Shown: one piece after another, positions 1 to 6,670 of the stretch
How positions within the stretch are numbered: the stretch's first letter is position 1
Layout of the letters: every line of letters begins with the position of its first letter
Assembly (NCBI GenBank): GCA_900545935.1
Contig: URAP01000034.1
Coordinates: 1 to 19,597, forward strand
Reading direction: 5' to 3'
DNA from: an uncultured Eubacteriales bacterium
Lineage (GTDB): Bacteria; Bacillota; Clostridia; Oscillospirales; CAG-272
DNA: 19,597 bases
Translations under genes and position numbers: made by a program
Notes under the pieces: generated by a model
Databases searched by the model: none
Seen by the model: the letters and a program-made list of their open reading frames with translations, nothing else
What the model was told of the DNA's origin: nothing

Positions 1-20
1 ACTCCCTATTACAAAGTTTT

Positions 21-94
21 CGCCAGGCCTTTTTCAAAAGGCCGCGTACCCCTCTTGGCGCGTACCCCTCTTGCCGCGTACCCCGCGTCTCTTT
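21..94 (+). repeat. Hairpin plus 16-bp tandem repeats (composite element copy 1)
   Basis: An 8-bp stem (GGCCTTTT at 26-33, AAAAGGCC at 36-43) runs straight into direct repeats: CGCGTACCCCTCTTGG (43-58), CGCGTACCCCTCTTGC (59-74) and a divergent third unit beginning CGCGTACCCC at 75. The same order, a T/A-rich stem followed by GCGTNCCCC-type repeats, recurs at 14785-14940 and, inverted, at 19080-19160. It lies just past the stop of the minus-strand sigma-LRR gene. The hairpin could help end that transcript, but the side facing it has no clear T-run. Confidence 0.6.
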
Positions 95-100
95 CGTTCC

Positions 101-1798
101 TTATTTCAGCAGGGCTCCGAAGCCGGCGCTTTCTGCCCATTTAGCGGCAGCGCTGCCTGCGGGTGTAACGATCGACGAGAGCTTGTCGCACTGATAGATC
201 ATCCCGTCACCGAGAGTAGTTACCGAGGCGGGAAGCTCGATGCTGTTGAGGTTCACGCATACCGCGAACGCGAGGTCTCCTACGCCCCAGACGGTATCGG
301 GGAGCTTAACGGTATTGACTGTTGCGATATAGTAGAACACGTTAGAAACGTACTTTACGCCGCTCGGAACGGTGATTGTGCTGTCCTTGGAGTTTATCTT
401 GATGAGCACTCCGTCGCCGACGGTGACGAAGGTATCCGTCTGTGCGGCGAGCCATTTTGTCTTACCGAGTATGGTAAGACCGACGCTCTTGACCGATGCG
501 GGAATGGACACGCTCTCGATATTCGAGCACTCGAGGAATGCATATGTTCCGATATAGCTTACACCGTTGGGAACGGTGACGGCGGTTATCGTCTGATTGC
601 CTCTGAAAGCAGAGGCACCGATAGCGGTGACCTTAGCGCCGCCGAGCGTCGAGGGGATGGTGATAGCGCCGCCCTTGCCGGTATAGCCGGTAACGGTAGC
701 ATTGCCCGATGCATCGAGAACGTAGGTATAATCAGCCTCAACGGGTGCGGGAGTGTTCTGCGGAGCGGTCGTTTCTGCGGCGGGAGCGTCGGTCTCTGCG
801 GGAGCGGTGGTCTCGGGCTCATTCGCGGTGGTCTCTTTGCTGCCGTCCGCCGTATCGGTCGGCTCGGTCTCCTCTGTGTCGGTTGCTGCGGTGGTTGTGA
901 CGGCTGTCGTCTCGCCACCGTCGGAGATGAGCTGAGGTACGAATTTTATCGCGAGCGCGACTACCGCTCCGAGAACGACGACGAGCAGGGCGATGAGTAC
1001 TGCGCCTGCCAAGCGTCTGCCGGTGCTGCCCTCCTCCTCTTCCTCCTCGCCGGAGGCATATGTAAAGTCATGATTCTCGGTCTGCTCGGCTGCGCCGGCG
1101 ATCATTGTCATTCCGGCTGCAACGATGGTATCCGAAACGCGCTCGGGCACGCGGATAGCAGCGGCGCGCTCGGAGAGGATAGCGCCGAGCTCGGCTGCGC
1201 CGCGGAACTTAGAGAGCGCGGGGGTATCCTTTGTGCGCTTCTTGATCTCCGCACCGACGAGACCCGCACCTGAAATTATCGCGCGGCGTACGCTGCGGGG
1301 ATCAGCCTGAAGATTTCTTGCTATCTGATCGGGATCAAGCCCGCAGAAGAAAAACAGCATAACGGCAAAGCGCTCAGCCTCGGGCAGTGCGCAAACAGCC
1401 TCCTCGACCGCGCGGCAGGCATCGGCATCGCCGACAAGCTCGGAGCGCGAACCGCCGAGGCTGTAAGGAAAGCTTTTTTTATCGCCGGCATCATCGGGCA
1501 GCGTTGCCGCAAGGCGTGAAAAATCAACCGTTCTTCCGCTGCCGGAAAGGTAGGAGCGGCAGCGCTTTGCGGCGGTCATGTAGCTCCATGCGGGGAAGGA
1601 TGCGGGATCCTTCAGCAGTCCGAGCTTGCCGTATATATGCATAAAGGCGGACTGCAGCATACCCGCAGCGGCATCCTCGTTGCCCCCGACGAGGCGCAGA
1701 CAGAGGTAGTAGACATTGTTTTTGTATGCGTCGTATATTCCTGCAGCAGCAGCCGTGTTGCCGGAAACGGCATTTCCTATCAGCTCTTGTATATTCAT
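101..1798 (-). CDS. ECF-sigma-like / transmembrane / BspA-type LRR fusion protein
   Basis: 565 aa in three parts. Residues about 9-85 resemble sigma-70 region 2, and about 125-190 resemble region 4: ALPEAERFAVMLFFFCGL followed by a helix-turn-helix-like stretch LDPDQIARNLQADPRSVRRA. An acidic run (EEEEEE, 251-256) precedes a single membrane helix at about 263-286. Next comes a Thr/Glu/Pro/Ala-rich linker (295-355) and, to the end, BspA-like LRR_5 repeats with IGASAF, IGTYAF and SIPASVKSVG motifs. The expected topology is sigma part inside and LRR outside. The start ATG has AAGGAAA about 8 nt upstream. A membrane-tethered sigma-like protein could sense the surface and act on transcription after release, but this is inference. 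The sigma part may no longer bind core polymerase. The architecture is clear; the function is not. Confidence 0.85.
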   Translation of the reverse strand: MNIQELIGNAVSGNTAAAAGIYDAYKNNVYYLCLRLVGGNEDAAAGMLQSAFMHIYGKLGLLKDPASFPAWSYMTAAKRCRSYLSGSGRTVDFSRLAATLPDDAGDKKSFPYSLGGSRSELVGDADACRAVEEAVCALPEAERFAVMLFFFCGLDPDQIARNLQADPRSVRRAIISGAGLVGAEIKKRTKDTPALSKFRGAAELGAILSERAAAIRVPERVSDTIVAAGMTMIAGAAEQTENHDFTYASGEEEEEEGSTGRRLAGAVLIALLVVVLGAVVALAIKFVPQLISDGGETTAVTTTAATDTEETEPTDTADGSKETTANEPETTAPAETDAPAAETTAPQNTPAPVEADYTYVLDASGNATVTGYTGKGGAITIPSTLGGAKVTAIGASAFRGNQTITAVTVPNGVSYIGTYAFLECSNIESVSIPASVKSVGLTILGKTKWLAAQTDTFVTVGDGVLIKINSKDSTITVPSGVKYVSNVFYYIATVNTVKLPDTVWGVGDLAFAVCVNLNSIELPASVTTLGDGMIYQCDKLSSIVTPAGSAAAKWAESAGFGALLK

Positions 1799-1841
1799 GA
1801 CATATTTCCTTCCGTAAAAGCAGAATTAACATTCCATCGAC

Positions 1842-1870
1842 ATTCTACCACATCTTGCGCATCTTGTCAA
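1842..1870 (-). promoter_or_regulatory. Sigma-A-type promoter of the sigma-LRR gene
   Basis: On the minus strand, TTGACA (1870-1865), a 17-nt spacer and TAGAAT (1847-1842) lie 44 nt before the ATG of the sigma-LRR gene. The predicted transcription start is near 1836. The match is close to consensus. Its position between the gene and the IS remnant suggests the gene is transcribed alone. Confidence 0.8.
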
Positions 1871-1949
1871 TTCGGAAAGCGGTGAGATTTTTCGTGAAAG
1901 ATCTCTGAAAAAGCCGATTTGGTATGTTTTGGGCTATTATTCTATAAGT

Positions 1950-2106
1950 AGAGTCGACAAACGCCCTAAGGTGTTGTTGAATAGGAAAAAAGAAGAAGGA
2001 AGAAGGTCGATATACGGTAAAGAATTCAAAGAAGAGGCGATGCGACTGTAGGATGAGATCGGGAGCAAGAAGGCGGCAGCCAGGCTCTGGATTCCGTACT
2101 ACACGC
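1950..2106 (+). mobile_element. Decayed IS3-like orfA fragment
   Basis: Read on the plus strand from a possible TTG at 1977, the frame gives MNRKKEEGRRSIYGKEFKEE, then AMRL, a TAG stop (2049-2051), then DEIGSKKAAARLWIPYYTPA. That is the N-terminal helix-turn-helix region of an IS3-family OrfA (HTH_Tnp_1 type, typically ...EFKEEA..L...G.KKAA..LGIPYYTL..W). It is broken by the stop and ends after about 45 codons, with no orfB and no clear terminal repeats. Base composition is A-rich, unlike the neighbours. An imperfect palindrome at 1954-1980 (TCGACAAACGCC / GGTGTTGTTGA) precedes the frame and may be the old IS edge. The right boundary, about 2098-2106, falls inside the adjacent reductase gene. 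Confidence 0.7.
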
Positions 2107-2694
2107 CGGCAGACCGTCGAATACCGCGCTCATTCCGCCGCGCCCGTCGATGCCCGAGCCGATAAGCAGGCTCACCTCGTCGAGCAATCCTGCGGCGAGA
2201 AAACCGGCGTTGATATGACCGCCGCCGACGACCGCCATCCGCTCGACTCCGAACTCATTTGCGAGCAGCTCGCAGGCGCGTGCAAGGTCGATTCTGTCAT
2301 GTCCGCAGGCGATATAGCTTATGCCGCGCTCGTAGAGGTAATCGAGGTAGTCGCGTCCGACCTGCTCGCTCGTTATTATAAGTAGCGGGCGCTGTCCGCC
2401 TTCGTCGCCGTTCCAGAGCAGGGTACCGTGCGTGTCGACTACTGCCTCATATCCGTCCGCGCGGCGCGCGACCGAAAACACCTCGTGTCCTACCGGTTCT
2501 CCGCCGCTCGCGAACTCGCCCGGCTGAGCCATCTCGAGCTGCGCGGTCACTCTGCCGCTCACGCGGGTAGGCGCGCCGAGCGCATCGAGGGTATTGTAAT
2601 AGTCTTGTACGCCCGGCAGGTGCTCGGTCATGGCACAGTCTATGCGCCCGTCGACCGAGGTCATCATGTGGCATATTGTGTACGGTCTGTTCAT
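2026..2694 (-). CDS. RibD-C/dihydrofolate reductase-like NADPH oxidoreductase, 3' end replaced
   Basis: 222 aa. MMTSVDGRID (10-19) and VVGGGHINAGFLAAGLLDEV (155-174) are hallmarks of the RibD C-terminal/dihydrofolate reductase-like superfamily, NADPH-dependent reductases whose substrate cannot be told here. The chosen ATG has AAGGAGA six nt upstream; an in-frame ATG at 2808 has no such site. Family members usually end with a further beta strand after the ...VFDGLP region. Here, from about residue 196, the frame runs antisense through an IS orfA remnant, so the last roughly 26 residues (RAWLPPSCSRSHPTVASPLL at the very end) are not native. The protein is probably shortened and may be inactive. 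The upstream promoter is of MerR type. It is read alone; the four-gene operon upstream ends at 3031. Confidence 0.75.
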   Translation of the reverse strand: MNRPYTICHMMTSVDGRIDCAMTEHLPGVQDYYNTLDALGAPTRVSGRVTAQLEMAQPGEFASGGEPVGHEVFSVARRADGYEAVVDTHGTLLWNGDEGGQRPLLIITSEQVGRDYLDYLYERGISYIACGHDRIDLARACELLANEFGVERMAVVGGGHINAGFLAAGLLDEVSLLIGSGIDGRGGMSAVFDGLPACSTESRAWLPPSCSRSHPTVASPLL

Positions 2695-2838
2695 ATCGGG
2701 TTCTCCTTTGCAGTGGATTATTCTGTCCGTGTGGCGCTGCGCGTGATGTCGGACTGCCTCCGCTTTGCCCTTGCTTTGCGGAACGGAGCCGCCGCCCATT
2801 CGCCTCACCGCCTGCGGATGTTTTTTGCTTGCGAGTAT

Positions 2839-2869
2839 ATTCTACAATTTGGAGTTTGCTCCAAGTCAA
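2839..2869 (-). promoter_or_regulatory. MerR-family-type promoter with 19-bp spacer
   Basis: On the minus strand: -35 TTGACT (2869-2864), a 19-nt spacer and -10 TAGAAT (2844-2839). The spacer carries the dyad TTGGAG-CAAA-CTCCAA, which starts at the -35 end. Overlong 19-20 bp spacers holding such a dyad are the signature of promoters activated by MerR-family regulators through DNA untwisting. The CTTGGAG...CTCCAAG type is known for NmlR/AdhR-like members that respond to aldehydes or thiol stress. The predicted start near 2832 gives a leader of about 137 nt before the reductase ATG. No merR gene is in the window. Confidence 0.8.
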
Positions 2870-2923
2870 GGGGTTTTTCAAAAAAATCCGAAAAAATTTT
2901 TAAGCATCCGCAGAATAACGCAG

Positions 2924-2962
2924 CAGCGCCATATTTACCCGTGACGGATAAATACGGCGCTG
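2924..2962. terminator. Hairpin below the four-gene operon (terminator-like)
   Basis: CAGCGCC (2924-2930) pairs with GGCGCTG (2956-2962). Inside, TATTTA pairs with TAAATA and CCGT with ACGG, interrupted by two A/C mismatches. It lies about 70 nt past the stop of the minus-strand operon and just upstream of the MerR-type promoter. The T-run is 13 nt away on the plus side and about 20 nt away on the minus side, so the terminator role is plausible but not textbook. Confidence 0.45.
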
Positions 2963-3030
2963 TGTAAACTATTTTTTCTGACAAGGCTCAGTGCTCAGAT
3001 TCTGCACAAGCAAGCATATCGCCTGCCGAT

Positions 3031-3438
3031 TTAATTTGCCTTGCTCTGACGGATAACAAAAACGTATTCACGTGTCTCCTGAATGATCTTATATATCGGG
3101 TAAACGAGTGTGAGCGAGCCGAACAGTGTTACCATAAAGACAAGTGCCTCTTCGCCCGTACTTCTTATATCTCTGCCGAGACCGCTGAAAATTCTTCTCA
3201 GCATATACGGTACAAAAGTCAAAAATATACACTCATACCCGGCTTCGATGCTCAGTCCGATTCCTAAAATCAGACCGATCACTAACGAGACTGCCATTCC
3301 GACTATCTTACCGATAGCCCACGAGTGCATGCATTCCTTGCTGCAAAATTTTACTTTGTTGTTGTCTTTCAATACATCGCAGGCAATGTACGGCGTTGCT
3401 TCCTCGTCAAATTCTTTTCCGCAACTGCATTTTGCCAT
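3031..3438 (-). CDS. Small membrane protein with N-terminal cysteine zinc-like motif
   Basis: 135 aa from the ATG at 3438, chosen because AAAGGA lies about 11 nt upstream; an in-frame GTG nine nt earlier would sit on top of that site. The N-terminus has C-x-C (KCSCGKEF), a cysteine at about 20 (IACDV), then FCSKECMHSW, which is consistent with a metal-binding knuckle. It is followed by hydrophobic segments: AIGKIVGMAVSLVIGLILGI, a second near CIFLTFVPYML and a third near LVFMVTLFGSLTLVYPIY. Last gene of the operon, 70 nt after the 67-aa gene and separated from it by a strong hairpin. Function unknown. The cysteine head plus membrane anchor echoes the first protein of the operon. Confidence 0.7.
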   Translation of the reverse strand: MAKCSCGKEFDEEATPYIACDVLKDNNKVKFCSKECMHSWAIGKIVGMAVSLVIGLILGIGLSIEAGYECIFLTFVPYMLRRIFSGLGRDIRSTGEEALVFMVTLFGSLTLVYPIYKIIQETREYVFVIRQSKAN

Positions 3439-3466
3439 AAATATCACATCCTTTTCTTTGCAGTCC

Positions 3467-3497
3467 GACCGAGACGCATCCGAGGATGCGCTCGGTC
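3467..3497 (-). promoter_or_regulatory. Intra-operon hairpin before the 135-aa gene
   Basis: GACCGAG-a-CGCATCC (3467-3481), a 2-nt centre and GGATGCG-CTCGGTC (3484-3497) form a 14-bp stem with one bulged base. It lies between the third and fourth operon genes, just before the ribosome binding site of the fourth. No U-run follows on the minus strand, so a plain terminator is unlikely. A role in mRNA end protection or in lowering expression of the last gene is inference. Confidence 0.6.
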
Positions 3498-3508
3498 GCG
3501 CCGCATTC

Positions 3509-3712
3509 TCAGCGGTCGTATTTTGCGATCATATCGTTTGTACGACTGCGGTCGGGTTCATAGCGACCGCACGGATCTTCATCGGCATAGACAAATGCAC
3601 CGCTGACTTTTTCACATGCAAATTTCATGCTTCCCGAAAAAGTTTCATAGTTGTGTCCAAGCTCACAGTATTTGCACGAGCCGCATTTTCCGTAATAGCT
3701 TTTATCTGACAT
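3509..3712 (-). CDS. Small cysteine-rich protein, unknown function
   Basis: 67 aa. The start is fixed by a perfect AGGAGGTG six nt before ATG at 3712; upstream in-frame codons have no such site and would overlap the previous gene. Cysteines are spaced C-x-x-C-x-x-C (GKCGSCKYCELG), then FACEK, then DPCGRYEPD. Five cysteines in a soluble, signal-free small protein suggest a metal-binding fold. The C-terminal block GAFVYADEDPCGRYEP looks family-conserved: I have the impression of related short clostridial proteins, but cannot name the family. Third gene of the operon, 38 nt after the TPR lipoprotein stop. Confidence 0.75.
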   Translation of the reverse strand: MSDKSYYGKCGSCKYCELGHNYETFSGSMKFACEKVSGAFVYADEDPCGRYEPDRSRTNDMIAKYDR

Positions 3713-3750
3713 TCGTTTCACCTCCTCTCGCTTATGCACATGTATGCTCT

Positions 3751-5025
3751 TTAAGACTTTCCGCGGCATAGAGCCGCCTTTTTCTCGCAGTCCTTATAGC
3801 TGCCGAGTGCAGTGTAAACAATACCCGCTCTCTTGTAATCGCTGTCCTCATAGAGTATTTCTGCGGTTTCGTATTTGTCGGCATCCGTCGCGCCCTCGGG
3901 GAAATAAACGCAATTATCCAAGACCATAACCTGCTTTCCTATCTTCGGATCGTCGTATGAATAATAACGATTATCCGAGGATAAGATCAGTTTGAGTTCA
4001 ACAATAGTCTCTGCTCCTCCTATTGAGTAGGCGTGATACGATGCCTCCCATCGGATATCTGCACCGTCCATCGTACCGGTTCCCGATTTATAGTCACCGG
4101 CGGGATTTTCGAGTGTTAAGGTATCGGGATAGCCGTCGGCAGGATCAATGCACTGCCATGTGTTGCACAGCTCTATTTTCTGGCGCTTGTCGCACTCGCG
4201 CAGAAGTGCGGCTGCATCCTTTCCGCTTAGATTATAGAGTATAGTCGCAGCAGTATTGTAGCACCCTTTTTCGAGCAGCTCCTTTGCGCGGTTATACTTG
4301 GCTTCGCGGACTCCCGCAGCACATTCAGAGGCAAGCGTACTGCAGTCCTTGTAGTCACCGAGCGAGGAAAGTATACTCGATGCCTCATCATAGCTTCCCT
4401 CTGCCATAAGCGCTTTTGCGCGCTCGTATTCCTCATTTTTCAGCGCATCTCTGCACAGCGCTTCGCGATCGGCACTGTCCTTAAAGTCACGGAGAGAGGA
4501 GAAAATCTTCTGAGCCTCTTCGTATTCGCCGCTGTCGTACAGCGCCACGGCTTTATCGTATTTCACACCCTTCTGTGCCTCTTTGCAGTCCTCTATGCGC
4601 TGCTCGCTGTCCTTAAAATCGTCGAGAAAGGCAAATACCAGCTGAGCCGCCTCGTAGTTTCCGTTCTTATACAGCCGCTCGGCATAGGCATAAACATCCT
4701 CGTTTTTAGAGCCCTGACGGATGTATACTCTCTCGTCGAGCAGGAGAAAACCGCCGTCGAACTTGTACTCGTAGTCATTGGAATAGCTGACGAGCTGAAC
4801 GGCGTTTATGTAGAGCCGATCGTCCTTTGTATACCAGTTCATGTCAACGCCCTCGATGCTGCCCTTGCCGTCATGCTCGACGATCATTATGTCCGGGTAT
4901 CCCGATTTTGCTTTTGCGCAGACCCACGTGCCCTCGAGCGAGCTGCCGCAGCCGGTGAGAAGTACGGGCAGCAGCATGATGCAGCAGAGCAAGGCTGCGA
5001 TAAGTGAGTATTTTTTCGCTTTCAT
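3751..5025 (-). CDS. Lipoprotein with TPR-like repeats and a duplicated beta domain
   Basis: 424 aa. Residues 1-26 form a lipoprotein signal peptide ending in LLTGC (C26). Residues about 30-106 (EGTWVC...GYPDIMIVE...NWYTKDDRLYI) recur at about 287-378 (NTWQC...GYPDTLTLE...IRWEASYH), a diverged internal duplication. Between them lie four TPR-like units of about 40 residues with the theme Y-x-x-A-x-x-L-x-x-G-x-Y-x-x-A...L-x-D-[FY]-K-D-S (about 112-147, 154-191, 198-235, 242-278). A fifth unit closes the protein (385-420). Such DYKDS repeats are common in clostridial surface or zinc-ribbon proteins. The ATG has AAAGGAC 8 nt upstream and starts 19 nt after the zinc-ribbon gene stop, so the two are probably cotranscribed. 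Likely anchored outside the membrane as a binding or scaffold protein. Ligand unknown. Confidence 0.82.
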   Translation of the reverse strand: MKAKKYSLIAALLCCIMLLPVLLTGCGSSLEGTWVCAKAKSGYPDIMIVEHDGKGSIEGVDMNWYTKDDRLYINAVQLVSYSNDYEYKFDGGFLLLDERVYIRQGSKNEDVYAYAERLYKNGNYEAAQLVFAFLDDFKDSEQRIEDCKEAQKGVKYDKAVALYDSGEYEEAQKIFSSLRDFKDSADREALCRDALKNEEYERAKALMAEGSYDEASSILSSLGDYKDCSTLASECAAGVREAKYNRAKELLEKGCYNTAATILYNLSGKDAAALLRECDKRQKIELCNTWQCIDPADGYPDTLTLENPAGDYKSGTGTMDGADIRWEASYHAYSIGGAETIVELKLILSSDNRYYSYDDPKIGKQVMVLDNCVYFPEGATDADKYETAEILYEDSDYKRAGIVYTALGSYKDCEKKAALCRGKS

Positions 5026-5044
5026 ATACTTGTCCTTTCGTGCG

Positions 5045-6106
5045 TCAGTTCAGCGGCTCTATCGCAGAGAGCATGTCGGTTATATCGGCACCGTGGGTTT
5101 GACGACCGTAATCCACCTGCAACATGATGATCACTCTGCCGTCATCAATTTGTCGACCGCAAATATAAGCGTAGCCGCCTTCTATGGAGCTGTCAACATT
5201 TTCATCGTACTTGATCCTTGCGCATTTATATTGCTCCGATGCGATATAAATGTTGTAACTACCCGAGGAGTATACATAGTTATATTGAAGCTCTTTGTAT
5301 AAGCTTTTTGATAAGATATCTACGTATACCGATATAAATCCGTCGATATTTCCGTATAGGGCATAATCTTCATCGGTTGGCAGGACGCATTGGATACCGA
5401 AGCGACTTCCGCCCGAATCCTCTGCAAGGAGTAAATAAGCATCATCATCCACAATTGTATCGTATGTGTCGGCGAGGTTTAGCTTTATATTAGCCCATTC
5501 GTTTATGTAGTAGTCGCTGCCGCTCCCCTTATAATTTTTTTCGATGCTGCCGTAATAATACGGATCCTTCTCTTCCGGCGCAGCCGAGGAAGTGCCGAGC
5601 ATAGGCGCGGACTCGCTTTCATCGCTTCTCTGCTCGGTGGGTGGTGCGGCGGTCGTGGTGACGCTCGTTTCGTGTGTGTCGGGAACGCTGTCACCTTTGT
5701 TCATAAAGAAAAGTGCGGCGCAGACACCGCCGCCGATGAGCAGTGCCGCACATACAACAGATAGGATGATGACCGGCGCTTTGCCGGTCCTGCGCGGTGC
5801 GGGTGCGTCGGTGCGGTAGGTCGGCGCGGGAATGCTCGGGTCATATGCTGTCGGCGCATTCGCACAGTCGGGCGTGCGGGTCTGCGTCTCGGCCTGAATC
5901 TCGGCTGTCGTGTGGGGCGGTGAGCTTTCCGGTGCACTCGGCTGTCTGTCGATTACGGGTCGAGCTTCTGTGGGGCGCATTTCGGAGGTCGGCTGCGGCT
6001 GCGCTGCCTGCCGTGCGTCGGAGGCAGACTGCTGTTTTCCGCAGCCGGGGCAGAATTTCGAGTCTTGCGGAATCATGCTGCCGCATTCTGTACAATAATT
6101 TGCCAT
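5045..6106 (-). CDS. Zinc-ribbon membrane protein with extracytoplasmic domain
   Basis: 353 aa. The N-terminus YCTECGSMIPQDSKFCPGCG is a classic double-CxxC zinc ribbon (C5, C8, C19, C22). A long Pro/Ala/Thr/Gln-rich linker leads to one membrane helix (about 111-135, VIILSVVCAALLIGGGVCAAL). A Thr/Ser/Glu-rich stalk follows, then an outer domain of about 170 residues that begins near YYYGSIEKNYKG and has many beta-prone aromatic residues. Cytoplasmic zinc ribbon plus external domain is a frequent Firmicutes layout, but the substrate is unknown. The ATG has AAGGAG nine nt upstream. First gene of the four-gene operon, divergent from the XRE gene, with a TTGACA-17-TATTTT promoter overlapping the putative operator. 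Confidence 0.82.
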   Translation of the reverse strand: MANYCTECGSMIPQDSKFCPGCGKQQSASDARQAAQPQPTSEMRPTEARPVIDRQPSAPESSPPHTTAEIQAETQTRTPDCANAPTAYDPSIPAPTYRTDAPAPRRTGKAPVIILSVVCAALLIGGGVCAALFFMNKGDSVPDTHETSVTTTAAPPTEQRSDESESAPMLGTSSAAPEEKDPYYYGSIEKNYKGSGSDYYINEWANIKLNLADTYDTIVDDDAYLLLAEDSGGSRFGIQCVLPTDEDYALYGNIDGFISVYVDILSKSLYKELQYNYVYSSGSYNIYIASEQYKCARIKYDENVDSSIEGGYAYICGRQIDDGRVIIMLQVDYGRQTHGADITDMLSAIEPLN

Positions 6107-6173
6107 GTTTTTTGACTCCTTAAAAAATTACGTTGGATGATATCCGATGATATTTTCCGATCGGTTTATGTAT

Positions 6174-6202
6174 AAAATATCACAAAATGAGATATTTGTC
6201 AA
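6174..6202 (-). promoter_or_regulatory. Promoter of the zinc-ribbon/TPR operon
   Basis: On the minus strand TTGACA (6202-6197), a 17-nt spacer and TATTTT (6179-6174), with an alternative TATACA a few bases further. The leader to the ATG at 6106 is about 60 nt. The -35 box lies inside the GAGATATT-TGTC-AATATCTC palindrome, so a bound repressor would block it. Confidence 0.65.
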
Positions 6203-6221
6203 TATCTCAAAGCGAGATTTT
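6175..6221. promoter_or_regulatory. Operator-like half-site set between divergent genes
   Basis: GAGATATT (6189-6196), AATATCTC (6201-6208) and GAGATTTT (6214-6221) alternate in orientation. The first two make a perfect 8-bp inverted repeat around TGTC. A second repeat, AAATATC (6175-6181) with GATATTT (6191-6197), shares the middle half-site. The set covers the -35 of the minus-strand operon and lies upstream of the XRE gene, which is the usual place for autoregulatory XRE operators. That the XRE protein binds here is inference. Confidence 0.6.
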
Positions 6222-6288
6222 TTATAATATGTCCCATACTATATCCGTAGGCGCAGCCGCCGAAACGGATAAAAAAGAGGGGGATAAT

Positions 6289-6516
6289 ATGCGACTCAAA
6301 GATATAAGAGAGGATCTCGATATTACGCAAAAGGAGCTTGCGGCGCGGCTTCACATCGGACAGAATACCTATTCTCAGTACGAAAACGGACAGCGCGGAC
6401 TGCCGATAGAGGTGCTGATGCAGCTGACGGTGATATTCGATACCTCTGCGGATTATATTCTCGGACTGACCGACGAGCGCCGTCCGTACCCGCGCAGCGA
6501 GCGGATGACGCTGTGA
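6289..6516 (+). CDS. XRE-family helix-turn-helix regulator
   Basis: 75 aa from ATG 6289, preceded by GAGGGGG five nt upstream; an earlier in-frame ATG at 6187 lies in the operator region and is not used here. Residues about 3-58 are a Cro/CI-type HTH: LKDIREDLDITQKELAARLH followed by IGQNTYSQYENGQRGLPIEV, then the usual helix LMQLTVIFDTSADYILGLTD. It is essentially just the DNA-binding domain, which fits a small dimeric repressor. Divergent from the zinc-ribbon operon across about 180 nt of half-sites, so it probably controls that operon and itself. A TATAAT at 6223-6228 may be its -10, but no -35 at 17 nt is evident. Confidence 0.88.
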   Translation: MRLKDIREDLDITQKELAARLHIGQNTYSQYENGQRGLPIEVLMQLTVIFDTSADYILGLTDERRPYPRSERMTL

Positions 6517-6538
6517 GTGCGCGGCTTTGAAAACAACT

Positions 6539-6568
6539 GAATAGCGGCGCATTTGCACGGCAACAATA
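6539..6568 (+). promoter_or_regulatory. Sigma-F-type forespore promoter of spoIIR
   Basis: GAATA (6539-6543), exactly 15 nt, then GGCAACAATA (6559-6568). The known sigma-F consensus is GYATA-N15/16-GGNNANAHTR. The -10 part matches at every fixed position and the -35 at four of five. It lies upstream of spoIIR, which in Bacillus is a sigma-F target. The predicted start near 6575 gives a leader of about 95 nt to the preferred ATG. Confidence 0.65.
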
Positions 6569-6670
6569 GCTTTACCCGAGGGAAAAACATACCGAGCGCG
6601 GCGCAAACTGCGGAACTTGTCCGCACGGCTGACCGCTTATTATGCCTATTATGATGAAAGGATTTCGGAA

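Noticed and set aside
71..1273. 400-aa open frame on the plus strand
   Set aside because: Antisense to the sigma-LRR gene, with composition (Gly/Arg/Cys) typical of a shadow frame, no ribosome site and no recognisable domain.
2447..2881. 144-aa open frame on the minus strand overlapping the reductase
   Set aside because: It starts inside the MerR-type promoter and reads an alternative frame of the reductase.
6196..6228. TTGTCA-21-TATAAT as the XRE promoter
   Set aside because: The spacer is too long for a normal sigma-A promoter. The -10 may be real but the -35 assignment is not supported.
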